Counted from the stretch's first letter, positions 27,341-35,530 are shown. The stretch: DNA of 64,000 nucleotides from Xaviernesmea oryzae (GCF_900109605.1 NZ_FOAM01000020.1:1-64000); one strand, 5' to 3'. Numbers and translations are program-made. The notes: generated by a model from the letters alone, not told the origin.

Positions 27341-28054
27341 ATGACGGTCAACAACGCTAAACCCGCCGATGATCCCCGTGAGTTCATCCTTGAGGAAGCG
27401 GAGAAGGCGTCGCTCCAGATTATCGCGGCGCGCAAGTTTAACACCAGGCATAAGAAGTCGGTCGAGAACTACACACGGATTCACGACATTTCCAAAGCCT
27501 TGCTGGCCGACAAGGATCAACCGATCCGGCCGGACGCCGAAGGGCTGGTTAGATTTGCGGCAATCGGAGGAGTTCCGATGATGGCGGTGCAGACCATCAG
27601 AAACTCCTATCGCAACATGACGGCAATCTGGATCGAGGCACACACCAAGCTCGTCGCGCTGCTGGTATCCGATCGTCTTGCGAACCCGCGGAAGCGCAAG
27701 TCGAGGGGCATCGAGATCGACGCGGAAATACAGTCACTCGAAGACGTCATACGGGTTCTGTATATCGAGAACTGCGATCTTCGGTCTCGAATGTCGAACG
27801 CCGACCTTGTCGTTACGCCTTCGAGTGACCCATCCAGGTTCCGCAAGGTATCCGACCCAATGGATGACGGGGCTTCTGCACCATCGGGCGCGAGTTTCGT
27901 AGATATGCGCCCTGTTCGCGCGTGGGTAAAGGACCTTTCACGCGACGATTCCTACCTGCGTATCACGGAACTCGGCCTCAAACTCAGCCCCCTTGCCCGG
28001 CCGAACTTCACGATCGTTCCTAAAGACGTTTTTGAGGTTTTCAAATCGCTGTGA
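27341..28054 (+). CDS. GmtX-like third protein of the mobility trio
   Basis: The 237-residue protein starts with an ATGA overlap on the gmtZ-like stop. Residues about 40-95 (KKSVENYTRIHDISKALLAD, then GLVRFAAIGGVPMMAVQTIR) and a WIEAHTKLVALL segment resemble GmtX proteins. A predicted helical segment (SLEDVIRVLYIENCDLRSRM) follows. No enzymatic motif is visible. By analogy with three-gene recombinase transposons it may be the accessory DNA-binding member. The identification is from remembered family features and gene order. It is intact although gmtZ is not. Confidence 0.6.
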   Translation: MTVNNAKPADDPREFILEEAEKASLQIIAARKFNTRHKKSVENYTRIHDISKALLADKDQPIRPDAEGLVRFAAIGGVPMMAVQTIRNSYRNMTAIWIEAHTKLVALLVSDRLANPRKRKSRGIEIDAEIQSLEDVIRVLYIENCDLRSRMSNADLVVTPSSDPSRFRKVSDPMDDGASAPSGASFVDMRPVRAWVKDLSRDDSYLRITELGLKLSPLARPNFTIVPKDVFEVFKSL

Positions 28055-28419
28055 CCTGCCTGTTGGAAAACTCAACGGTGGAGATGAGCACCATGATCGC
28101 GCCTCCAGCGGCTGACCTAGTCGCGCGTATCGAAGCATGCGGTCAACGATCAGATCGGGCCACGATACCGCCGCCGTACGCCACGTCCTGGATTGGGCAC
28201 GCCACCAACGCTGGTCGTCATCGGCGTAGTCGTGGGCCGTCGCCAGCCTGTTGAGCGGTGCGAATGGCAAAAGGCCATTCATCGACCCCGGATGCGGGGC
28301 GTCGATTGTAGATATTGATCATCGGCTAAACCCAGGAATAGGACGTTTGGGAGGGGCAAGCATGCGTTCTTGCGAATTCTTTCCGGGCAAGCTGTGACTA
28401 AAACAACGGTTACAATGCT
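28055..28419. other. Intergenic stretch
   Basis: Between the trio and the convergent phosphoesterase gene. Short overlapping frames exist on both strands (28051-28254 plus, 27938-28282 minus) without recognisable motifs. No repeats or RNA genes seen. Confidence 0.45.
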
Positions 28420-29184
28420 TTAGACTTCGGCTACGAAATCAGCATCAAACCCCGTTACTTCGTCCGGATAACCCCGGGCATTCGAGACAACCCGGGTAGT
28501 TCCAACCACATAGTCATTCCGGTGATGAATGTGACCGTGCACCCAAAGCGATGGGCTGGTCTCGTAAATGAGGTCTTCCAAATCCGACGCATAGCACGCC
28601 GATAGCGGGTCGTGGCGAAAGGCTGGTTCGATGGAGCGTGGAGATGGCGCGTGATGCGTGACAACTACCGTCTTCCGGCCCATATTTTCACGGAGCTTGG
28701 TAGCAATATAATCCCGTGTCTCGACATGCTGCCGGTAAGCGTGAATTGGCTTGAACCTGCAATAAGGGGTCTTTGAAAATTTGATCTTCTTGAAGTCGTT
28801 CATCCCGTGTTGGGCATACGACATGCTCACTTCCGGCCTTCGTCCGCAGAGCCGGAAATCGGTCCAAAGAGTTCCACCGACAAACCGAACACCGCCGATG
28901 TCGATAGCATCGTTCTCAAGGAAGTGAAGGCGCGGATAATGCCTCGCTGCTTCGCGGGCTTCAAGAATGTCTGACTGCAGGCACGAATTGTAGAATTCGT
29001 GGTTGCCGGCGACGAAAACAACCGGAATGTCGGGAGCAAATTTGGTCAGCCATTTGATGCTGGGCACAACGCCTTTTATGAGCACGTCCCCTGCGCACAC
29101 TAAAACGTCGACATTGGTCGGCGGGGTCTCCTCAAATGGCCATCCGAATTCCAGGTGAAGATCGGAAACGATCCAGATTCTCAT
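28420..29184 (-). CDS. Calcineurin-like metallophosphoesterase
   Basis: The 254-residue protein shows the metal-binding motifs in order: SDLHLEF (DxH), CAGDVL (GD), VAGNHEFYNS (GNH), TVVVTHHAPS and WVHGHIHHRN (GHxH). All ligands are present, so it should be an active di-metal phosphodiesterase or phosphatase. Substrate is unknown. It is a single gene on the island's minus strand. Relatives occur both as housekeeping enzymes and as nucleic-acid-processing members of defence clusters, so a defence role is only a possibility. Confidence 0.85.
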   Translation of the reverse strand: MRIWIVSDLHLEFGWPFEETPPTNVDVLVCAGDVLIKGVVPSIKWLTKFAPDIPVVFVAGNHEFYNSCLQSDILEAREAARHYPRLHFLENDAIDIGGVRFVGGTLWTDFRLCGRRPEVSMSYAQHGMNDFKKIKFSKTPYCRFKPIHAYRQHVETRDYIATKLRENMGRKTVVVTHHAPSPRSIEPAFRHDPLSACYASDLEDLIYETSPSLWVHGHIHHRNDYVVGTTRVVSNARGYPDEVTGFDADFVAEV

Positions 29185-29299
29185 TGATCTATCCTTTGTC
29201 GTGCTAACCTATCCCAGCGGACGGGTATCGAGGGACCGCGTTTTCGACCTTCACGCGCGTCGATCCAGTCAAGTCCACGTCTTCCAATTAACAAAGGTC

Positions 29300-30343
29300 C
29301 TATTTGGAGAGAAACCGCTGGCGAGGCAGGTATCGAGCCGCGAAGGCCCGCCTCATTTCCATGGCAAGCGGATCGTACGGGAAACGGAGCGACCGTTTGA
29401 CTTCATCCGGTGGGAGCCATCCGTCCTGAAGACGCCATCGGCGGCAGAAGAGGTGATCCAGGTGATCCCGATGAAAATTTTCCAGCAGAAGCCGGATTTC
29501 GTGCTTTGTTCTCGGCTGGACTCGATGCCTCACCTCGAGCGCATGTCTTTCGGAAATTTCCTCGTCGGTTACCACCGCGATCGTTTCGATCTCGGCGACA
29601 ATATCAGCGGGAACACTCTCCAGCGCGTAACGACATGCTGTGAGGAAACGCTCGTCCCGAGTGAAATCTATCGCCCATTCGGGCGGATCGTCGCGCCACA
29701 AGATCGGTTCAGCAGCCTCGGTCCAACACCCGCCGAGAATCAGCCCCAAACTTCGAAAAGCCTCGAACGCTTCCGGTGCGAGGTAAGCTGGACCGCAGCC
29801 GTGAGAAGAACGGATGTTCGGCCGAAAGCGGCCCTGCAGGTTGGCCTGCTCTCGCGAACCGGCGAAGTGGCGGTAACCGAGAAGGTTGCTCTGCGCCGCG
29901 ATACAAACCACTGCGGTCGCTACGTCGTCCCAGCGTGGAAGCACTTCCGGTATTTCCGGGTCAACAAGTGGCTCCGCTCCGCAAGGTGTACACTTGGCCT
30001 GCCCAAGGGCTGTCAACGCTTCACAGCCAGCCTCGTAGGCGGTGATGAAGAGGTGGTCCCAACCGACGGAGGAATCACCGGGCAGATTGTCCGCGAGGAA
30101 CTCTATGACTGGTAATGTCCATGCAGGGGCAGTCGGTCGCTTGAGGCGACTGGTGGACGCCTCGGCCTGCGGTACGGTAGTCGCTGGTAGTTTTTCACCG
30201 CCATTCTTAGGCTCACCGACCATGATGCGGCGTCCGAGGGGGCTGACACCGGCGTTGTTGAGCATCTCACCCAATGAGCCGGGCAATGCCGTTTTCGATT
30301 TGACCTTTCGGCCGTTGCCAAGTCGCTTTGGTTTTACCATCAC
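29300..30343 (-). CDS. Unknown island protein
   Basis: A 347-residue protein with a basic N-terminus (MVKPKRLGNGRKVKSK) and no domain I recognise. Segments such as SSVGWDHLFITAYEAGCEAL and FRSLGLILGGCWTEAAEPI suggest a globular helical protein. The short sequence RRWRLQDGWLPPDEVKRSLR lies near the C-terminus. Its start overlaps the stop of the upstream M41-like remnant by ATGA, so the two were probably one operon. The frame is uninterrupted over more than 1 kb, which argues it is or was a real gene. Confidence 0.5.
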   Translation of the reverse strand: MMVKPKRLGNGRKVKSKTALPGSLGEMLNNAGVSPLGRRIMVGEPKNGGEKLPATTVPQAEASTSRLKRPTAPAWTLPVIEFLADNLPGDSSVGWDHLFITAYEAGCEALTALGQAKCTPCGAEPLVDPEIPEVLPRWDDVATAVVCIAAQSNLLGYRHFAGSREQANLQGRFRPNIRSSHGCGPAYLAPEAFEAFRSLGLILGGCWTEAAEPILWRDDPPEWAIDFTRDERFLTACRYALESVPADIVAEIETIAVVTDEEISERHALEVRHRVQPRTKHEIRLLLENFHRDHLDHLFCRRWRLQDGWLPPDEVKRSLRFPYDPLAMEMRRAFAARYLPRQRFLSK

Positions 30344-31453
30344 GTCGTCGCCTTCTTCGCTAGGCTCACGGTCGGCCGCCGATGTTGCTCCATGATTTTG
30401 AAGACCTCGTCGCCTGGCATTGTGTTTGCTTGTATAAACTGTCCGACGATGGCATCCAGAGCGGTTCGCCGGGTCCGAATTGCGGATTTCGCGCGCGCGA
30501 ACCCGCTTCGCAAAACTGCGTGAACGTGTTTCCGGAATTCAAGATTGTATGTACGCAATCGCTCAAGTTGGTCCTCGTACTCGACGACGAGGGTATCCCC
30601 ATGCCGAGCCCCCTTCGAGCATTACCGCAGGCTCGGTCGCTCTGTTTAGGTCGGCGGTGTCCAAGCTCGTTGCGCCGTCGAAAAACGATCCGAAGACTTT
30701 GAGTTCCGCGGGTATGCCGGCAAGGCACACCGCGATCGCCTGCCGATAGTCGAAGCGTGTCTTGGGTCGAACTCCGGCTTGATGATACCGGACGTAGCCC
30801 AATGCGCTCCTCATGGTATCGCTCCGGTAGCGTGAAATTCTGATTTCGGTGGCCTGCCCGTGTATGCGATTTCGTTTGCGACAAGGGCGTGGCGCGCCTC
30901 GTGGATAGCAAGGTATAGAAGGTATTCGTCCGGAAGTTCCGTAATTGGCTGCAGTTGGCCGACAACGTGACCTCCGGAAAATCTTCCAGACGCCGTCGCA
31001 CACAGGGAGGCAGACCGGCACGACGAAGCGCGGCCTCGACATGCCGCTTCGTCTGCCGCTCCACATCCAGGACGGCGTCGTAAAGCAGCCCGTCCTCGTC
31101 ATCGAGATTGTAATCAGGCGAAGCGACGAGCTCGCTCTTCTGTTTCTTTGGGCTTCCATTTCGTCACGAAATGACCGGTCCTTCCACTCGCAGGCGTAGG
31201 AGGTGAACTCCCGGCGCGTCCAGATGGCGGCGGCGAAAACCTCCACCGCGTCAGCATAGACAGGGTAGTAGAAATCAGCCCTAGCCCGCAGGGTCACGAC
31301 GAATTTCGAATGCGGTCTGTTCCAAGATGGCATAGAAGCTGCAATCGCGCAAAACGCCATAAAGACGGGCAATATCACGTTTGTGTCACGGACCTGCGAA
31401 TCCGCCTTCCAAGGCACACGTTTACATTTACCGGACCCTGCCATCAGCGGCAT
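30340..31453 (-). pseudogene. FtsH/M41-like peptidase gene broken by several frameshifts
   Basis: No single frame covers the gene, but pieces in three frames line up as an M41-type peptidase. LYLAIHEARHALVANEIAY carries the HExxH zinc motif. RQAIAVCLAGIPAELKVFG, with FDGATSLDTADLNRAT after it, carries the helical signature of the family. The end LDAIVGQFIQA, MPGDEVFKIM matches FtsH C-termini. Breaks occur near 31155, 30980, 30820 and in a GGGGG run near 30610. The upstream part (31453-31160) has no AAA module. It may descend from an AAA-M41 protein; an AAA fragment lies at 14596-14850. Confidence 0.6.
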
Positions 31454-31510
31454 TGTTCACTCCCAAAATTCAAGGTTTCGATTGGGAAGGGACTAATTCG
31501 CGGCGGAAAC

Positions 31511-31867
31511 CTAGCCCTCATCGCCCATGGTTAGCCGGGCGGTCCAGAATTCCGGATCAACACGCGTTCCTAACCGATACCATCGGGACATCGTCCGCGC
31601 GATCCGTCGTTCCGGGTCCAGGTAAAAGAGTTCGCTAGAGCATGCAGGTCTGCCGTCCTCTATCCCTGGATGTCCGACAGGAAGACCTATCAAGCAAGGG
31701 ACTGCCCTTTCCGCTAAAGCCCAGCAGTTGATGGCGACTTCCAGAGTAAGACCGCCCCCGAAATCATCCACATTATCGAGGTCGGTAGCTAACTGGCGTA
31801 GGTGCGCCGCGAAGCTAGGACGTGACCTGCCGAACCATGCCTGAAAGAGCGAATCGCCTGTCTTCAT
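31511..31867 (-). CDS. Small conserved rhizobial protein (DUF6634-like)
   Basis: A 118-residue protein with CWALAERAVPCLIGLPVGHP followed by IEDGRPACSSELFYLDPE and RTMSRWYRLGTRV. I associate this pattern with the DUF6634 family of short rhizobial proteins, mostly found on plasmids and islands. Function is unknown. It sits divergently from the XRE regulator at 31993, with a shared intergenic region of about 125 bp rich in inverted AGAGGTCTT-like words that could hold operators. Confidence 0.5.
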   Translation of the reverse strand: MKTGDSLFQAWFGRSRPSFAAHLRQLATDLDNVDDFGGGLTLEVAINCWALAERAVPCLIGLPVGHPGIEDGRPACSSELFYLDPERRIARTMSRWYRLGTRVDPEFWTARLTMGDEG

Positions 31868-31992
31868 TGCGGTCTCCGGATTTAGATACCCGAATCGGTA
31901 TCAAAGGAACCTTTATAACGATCTCTTGAGTTATTAAAAGACCTCAAGAGGCCGTTGTTGACATTATCCTCGACTACCGGCTTTTCGAATGA

Positions 31993-32547
31993 ATGAGGAT
32001 CATCGCTCCCGCAGAGGCTCTTAGGGCCGCACGCGCGCTTCTGAACGTCTCCCAGCGTGACGTTGCGGAGCATTCAGGTGTCTTGCAGAAATCATTGTCG
32101 ATAATCGAAAATGCTGACGACCTACTCGCAGACACAAATCTCCGTCTCGTAGACTTCTACACTGCTCGAGGAATCCAATTTCTCGGCGAAGGTGTCATAG
32201 GTTCTGAGATAGCCCGGTGCGGAGCGAGGTGGGCAGCTCCCGAAAGTCCGTCAATGGTGGCCCCTTCAATACCGTTTCATGCTCAAAACGTCTCTGTTTC
32301 CTTCAAGGCTGCCCGCGCCTTCTTGAACAGAGAGCAGAGGGACATCGCAAAAGCAGCTGGACTTACAATCGCTGCCGTGAAGGGTCTGGAAGCCGGGAAA
32401 AAATGGGCTGAATCCTATCAGAAACTCGTAGCTTTCTACGAAGCGGAAGGTGTGGAATTTACTGGCTGGGGAGAACCTTCTACTCGAAAGTTTTACGGCG
32501 TCGGAGTACGGTGGAAGGCAGAACGGAAAGCGACGGCGAAGCTCTAG
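31993..32547 (+). CDS. XRE-family regulator with two helix-turn-helix units
   Basis: The 184-residue protein contains two tandem Cro/C1-type units. The first is near residues 8-60 (RAARALLNVSQRDVAEHSGV). The second is near 103-160 (AARAFLNREQRDIAKAAGL), with the FYEAEGVEFTGW tail typical of rhizobial single-unit versions repeated after each. It probably represses itself and the divergent gene. A decayed paralogue follows at 32716-33048. Translation start at 31993 is supported by family N-termini rather than by a strong ribosome site. Confidence 0.75.
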   Translation: MRIIAPAEALRAARALLNVSQRDVAEHSGVLQKSLSIIENADDLLADTNLRLVDFYTARGIQFLGEGVIGSEIARCGARWAAPESPSMVAPSIPFHAQNVSVSFKAARAFLNREQRDIAKAAGLTIAAVKGLEAGKKWAESYQKLVAFYEAEGVEFTGWGEPSTRKFYGVGVRWKAERKATAKL

Positions 32548-32715
32548 TTTTTCGAACACGCTATTTTAGCTTCACGCCTATGCTCAAATAATGGAAAAAT
32601 TGAAGAGTGCCTGTTTCGGTGAATCTGCTGCGTTGTAGGGGAAACTGAGGCTCTTCAGCGTCCACCTTGATAGATTTTCGAAGAAATCGTTCCGAATTGA
32701 GCGATACGATGGCGG

Positions 32716-33048
32716 ATGACGCCAGGTTTGAGTAGGGCTGCCGTCCCTCGCCGTGCTGACCACACACTGACTCCCATAATGGTCACGAGCTCGCTCGGCT
32801 CCAACTCCCCGCGTAGAGCATTGCTGTTAGCGCTGCATCCAACCTTTGCGAGATCGCCCCGGCGCGCATTTCGTGATGTGCCCGTGCAGGACCCGGTCAC
32901 GGAGCTTATACGTCTCTATCATGAGTCCGACGAATGGAACCATGTCGAGTTCCATGGGTGGAACGACGTGGCCACAAAACACTTCTGCGGCGTCGGTGTC
33001 CGTTGGAAGAAATTCAAACGAGAGACCCCCGTCCAATACCGCGCCTAA
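32716..33048 (+). pseudogene. Decayed copy of the XRE regulator
   Basis: The C-terminal part ELIRLYHESDEWNHVEFHGW, then FCGVGVRWKK, parallels LVAFYEAEGVEFTGW and FYGVGVRWKA of the preceding gene. The helix-turn-helix part is only partly readable, in another frame. This looks like a duplicated regulator that has lost its DNA-binding domain. The intervening 32548-32715 holds nothing else. Confidence 0.5.
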
Positions 33049-33125
33049 CGCGGCGGACAACTTGTTACGTGTGCCCGTTTGTTGATGTCGCGGTTGCGCT
33101 CACAGTGACCAAGCTAAAGCCGAGG

Positions 33126-33178
33126 CGTCTCGCAAGCGAGACGATAATGACGGGCCCCTACGGGCCCGGCTTTTGTTT
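33126..33178 (+). terminator. Double hairpin with T-rich tail near the right island end
   Basis: Two perfect hairpins follow one another: 33126-33133 with 33136-33143, and 33151-33157 with 33162-33168. TTTTGTTTT (33171-33179) comes next. This is a good rho-independent terminator for plus-strand transcription and would insulate the island from the tRNA remnant beyond. Confidence 0.65.
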
Positions 33179-33179
33179 T

Positions 33180-33290
33180 GTATACGGGCCGAACGGACCG
33201 CCAGACGTTGGGTCGCTGGTCCGAACGGCTCGTATACCTAAACGGAATCCGCCTAGTCGGCGGATGCGTCTTAGTAAATGCTCCGAACGG
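33180..33290. repeat. Imperfect palindrome and three CCGAACGG boxes beside the right end
   Basis: CCGAACGG occurs at 33189-33196, 33221-33228 and 33283-33290. The first two lie within an imperfect inverted repeat of about 19-20 bp arms (near 33180-33200 and 33219-33237). The left end has ACCGGT/CCGGTACAG repeats instead. Recombinase or accessory-protein binding is inferred from position. Confidence 0.45.
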
Positions 33291-33298
33291 TATGAACT

Positions 33299-33313
33299 GG
33301 TATGCCCCAAAAA
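33299..33313 (-). repeat. Right terminal inverted repeat of the island
   Basis: GGTATGCCCCAAAAA is the reverse complement of the left end at 14 of 15 positions. GAGCA of the tRNA follows immediately. Confidence 0.7.
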
Positions 33314-33368
33314 GAGCACCAGATTCCTAATCTGGGGGTCGCGCGTTCGAATCGCGCCGGGATCACCA
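33314..33368 (+). tRNA. 3' part of the split tRNA-Arg(CCU)
   Basis: 33314-33318 repeats GAGCA of the left half. 33319-33368 gives the anticodon arm CCAGA-TTCCTAA-TCTGG (anticodon CCT), the variable loop, the T arm GCGCG-TTCGAAT-CGCGC and the acceptor CGGGATC with encoded CCA. No acceptor 5' strand or D arm stands before it, so it cannot form a tRNA in place. Confidence 0.9.
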
Positions 33369-33393
33369 GCGATTCACATAGTCCGCTATTAGA

Positions 33394-33789
33394 TTATACG
33401 ATTTCAAGCTCTCGCTTTGCAGCTTTTGTGATAAATCCAGAGCGGGTTAGTCCATTGCTTGCTGCGTAGCTGTCGATCTGGCGGAGCACATCCTCTGGGA
33501 GCGTGATGTTCACGCGAACGATCTTTGGAGCGGGAGATTTCAAGGTCACCAGAATCGCGACGCTACCATTGCTCTCTGGATTGGCCATGATCTGTTCCAG
33601 ACTAGAAGGTTCCGGCACAGCTTCGTCGTCATCGACCATCCCTTCAACATGAAGAGACAGAGCTTCTTCGGCCATGCGTCGTGCGTCGTCGAGGTCTGTG
33701 CCAGCTGTAATAAGACCTGGAAAATCAGGAAACGAAACACCGTAGTCGCTATCGGCGTCTTTGTGGATCAATCCGATATAATTGCGCAT
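33394..33789 (-). CDS. hicB: HicB-family antitoxin
   Basis: Starts at 33789 behind GAGGTGAACATC; an in-frame GTG at 33798 is less likely. The 131-residue protein has the HicB partial RNase-H fold (MRNYIGLIHKDADSDYGVSF, PDFPGLITAGTDLDDA) and a C-terminal ribbon-helix-helix segment (VNITLPEDVLRQIDSYAAS and TRSGFITKAAKREL). It neutralises HicA and should repress the operon. It sits immediately outside the island, 25 bp from the tRNA remnant. Confidence 0.9.
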   Translation of the reverse strand: MRNYIGLIHKDADSDYGVSFPDFPGLITAGTDLDDARRMAEEALSLHVEGMVDDDEAVPEPSSLEQIMANPESNGSVAILVTLKSPAPKIVRVNITLPEDVLRQIDSYAASNGLTRSGFITKAAKRELEIV

Positions 33790-33794
33790 GATGT

Positions 33795-33983
33795 TCACCT
33801 CAATTTCAACCCGGCCTGCTTTTCAACGCTCTTGATAGTCCCTATGGGAAGATACCGCTTAGGATGCGGAACGGTAACTCGTCCAGGCTTTGAAGGGTGT
33901 TTGAACTGCAGATGACTGCCCTTTGTGGCGATGTGATACCACCCATCTGCCTTCAGCGCCTTGATGATCTCACCGCTTTCCAT
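33795..33983 (-). CDS. hicA: HicA toxin
   Basis: A 62-residue double-stranded-RNA-binding-like mRNA interferase. MESGEIIKALKADGWYHI precedes the catalytic-histidine segment ATKGSHLQFKHP and then GRVTVPHPKRYLPIGTIKSV. The start at 33983 fits the family better than 33998. It precedes hicB with a 5-bp gap, the standard hicAB order. Confidence 0.88.
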   Translation of the reverse strand: MESGEIIKALKADGWYHIATKGSHLQFKHPSKPGRVTVPHPKRYLPIGTIKSVEKQAGLKLR

Positions 33984-34204
33984 ACGGAAAGAATACACAC
34001 CAATGTGTGTTCATCAAGCCGGAAAGTTCGAACGTCGTCTTCGGCGGGGTAAACGCAATCGCCGCATCTATTGCACCCGGCTCAAGCAGCAGAGCCGAGG
34101 CTTTGGATTGCGCACGTGCCGAGGATGTTGGTCAATCTCCTCCTGCCTTGTCCCCTCCCCTATTCGCCTGTAAAGCCTCCTTCTTCGATCAGGAGGAACG
34201 AATC

Positions 34205-35404
34205 TTGGCCTCAGGCGGACGAACGGGCAGCCCTCGGCGCATCACGGTTCTTGGTGCGACAGGCTCGATCGGGTGCAACACGCTTGACGTGATTGGCCAA
34301 CTCGGCGGGCGCGACGCCTTCGAGGTCGAAGCGCTGACTGGCCATGCCAATATCGGACTTCTGGCCGAACAGGCCAAGGCTGTCGGTGCCAAGATGGCCG
34401 TGACGGCGGACGAGACGCTCTATGGCGCCTTGAAATCCGCCTTGGCCGGTACGGGCATTGCGGTTGCCGCTGGCGCCTCCGGCCTTATGGAGGCTGCAGA
34501 GCGCGACGTCGATCTGGTGATGGCTGCAATTGTCGGCACGGCGGGACTGGCGCCGACACTGGCAGCAGCGCGGCGCGGTGCCGATATCGCGCTTGCCAAC
34601 AAGGAATGCCTCGTCTCGGCCGGCCGGCTCTTCGTCTCGGCGGTGGCCGATGGCGGCGGCACGTTGATTCCTGTCGACAGCGAGCACAGCGCCATCTTCC
34701 AGTCGATGGAGGACGATCAGCGCCATGCGGTCGAGCGGATCGTGCTCACCGCCTCGGGAGGGCCTTTCCGCCAGATGTCGCGGGAGGAGATGGCGCTCGT
34801 CACGCCGGAGCGCGCCCGCGCCCATCCCAACTGGTCCATGGGGCTCAAGATCTCGATCGGCAGCGCCACCATGTTCAACAAGGCGCTGGAGATGATCGAG
34901 GCGCATCATCTGTTTGCCGTCGCGCCCGAGGCGATCGAAGTGATCGTCCATCCGCAATCGATCATCCACTCCATGGTCGGCTATAGCGACGGCTCGGTGA
35001 TCGCCCAGCTCGGCGCGCCCGACATGCGCACGGCCATTGGCTATGCGCTCGCCTATCCACGCCGTCCGAAGCTCAATGTCGAGCGCCTGGATTTCGCCAA
35101 GCTCGCCCGATTGGATTTCGAAGCGCCCGACGAGGCGCGCTTTCCCGCCCTGCGCCTTGCACGGTTGGCCATGGCGCGGGGCGGCATGCAGAGCGCGGTG
35201 ATGAATGCGGCGGAGGAGGTGGCCTGCGCCGCTTTTGTTGCCGGCCGAATCGGCTTTCTCGCCATGGCGGAGGTGGCCGAGGCGGTAATGGACGAGATGA
35301 TCGACTGGCCCGCCGGCGATGGCATGCAGGTCGTCTTCGCGGCCGATGCCGAAGCGCGCGCACGGGCGGCAAGCCGGATCAGCCGTCTGGAACGGGCGGC
35401 TTGA
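34205..35404 (+). CDS. dxr: 1-deoxy-D-xylulose 5-phosphate reductoisomerase
   Basis: Second step of the methylerythritol phosphate pathway: NADPH-dependent conversion of DXP to MEP. The TTG at 34205 lies 8 bases after AGGAGG and gives 399 residues, the normal length; the frame is open further upstream without a ribosome site. Visible motifs are the NADPH-binding VLGATGSIG, LANKECLVSAG, the metal/substrate segment PVDSEHSAIFQ and TASGGPFR. HPNWSMGLKISIGSATMFNK and the HPQSIIHSMV loop follow. The usual GXTGSIGxxT run ends here in CNT. Monocistronic; converges on hemA. Confidence 0.95.
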   Translation: MASGGRTGSPRRITVLGATGSIGCNTLDVIGQLGGRDAFEVEALTGHANIGLLAEQAKAVGAKMAVTADETLYGALKSALAGTGIAVAAGASGLMEAAERDVDLVMAAIVGTAGLAPTLAAARRGADIALANKECLVSAGRLFVSAVADGGGTLIPVDSEHSAIFQSMEDDQRHAVERIVLTASGGPFRQMSREEMALVTPERARAHPNWSMGLKISIGSATMFNKALEMIEAHHLFAVAPEAIEVIVHPQSIIHSMVGYSDGSVIAQLGAPDMRTAIGYALAYPRRPKLNVERLDFAKLARLDFEAPDEARFPALRLARLAMARGGMQSAVMNAAEEVACAAFVAGRIGFLAMAEVAEAVMDEMIDWPAGDGMQVVFAADAEARARAASRISRLERAA

Positions 35405-35530
35405 GGCTGCCACAAATCTAACCAAACAGGTCTGAAAGACGCATCTCACAGAGGCGTTTCACGTGGATCATCAACATGTTAGATGATTAGACCACGGTTC
35501 AGGGCAGGCATCATCACCCTGAAACGACAA

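Larger units (their letters stand above)
23112..27344 (+). pseudogene. GmtZ-like integrase gene interrupted by IS630 and a frameshift
   Basis: Joining 24382 to 25432 restores one frame across the insertion. Before it the frame shifts in the A8 run at 23821-23828; nine A would join GATRFDDIG to WLSFYYNHNKLSF. The rebuilt protein is about 1060 residues. The distal part (25515-27344, 609 residues) holds a recombinase-like catalytic region: SHGMRVAGITILLQAG, then FAGHATILQSIYY. A cysteine-rich segment (CPYSGQRCF and NCLLCKHH) follows. The N-terminal start is unclear; GTG at 23112 and TTG at 23348 are both possible. It overlaps the gmtY-like stop and the gmtX-like start. As it stands it cannot make a full protein. 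Confidence 0.72.
7615..33313. mobile_element. 25.7-kb defence island with Gamma-Mobile-Trio-like recombinases
   Basis: The limits are set by three facts. The flanks rejoin into a perfect tRNA-Arg(CCU). Both ends carry the same 15-bp inverted repeat (7616-7630 and 33299-33313). GAGCA occurs at both junctions (7610-7614 and 33314-33318). Inside are a three-gene tyrosine-recombinase module (21415-28054), several anti-phage-type systems, a tRNA with a group I intron, an IS630-family insertion and many decayed genes. Codon use is visibly less GC-biased than in the flanking core. The exact crossover could shift by one or two bases because of the shared A/G residues. Confidence 0.85.

Noticed and set aside
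25515-27344. Independent 609-residue integrase gene
   Set aside because: The frame continues upstream across the precise IS630 junction, so it is the distal part of the gmtZ-like gene.
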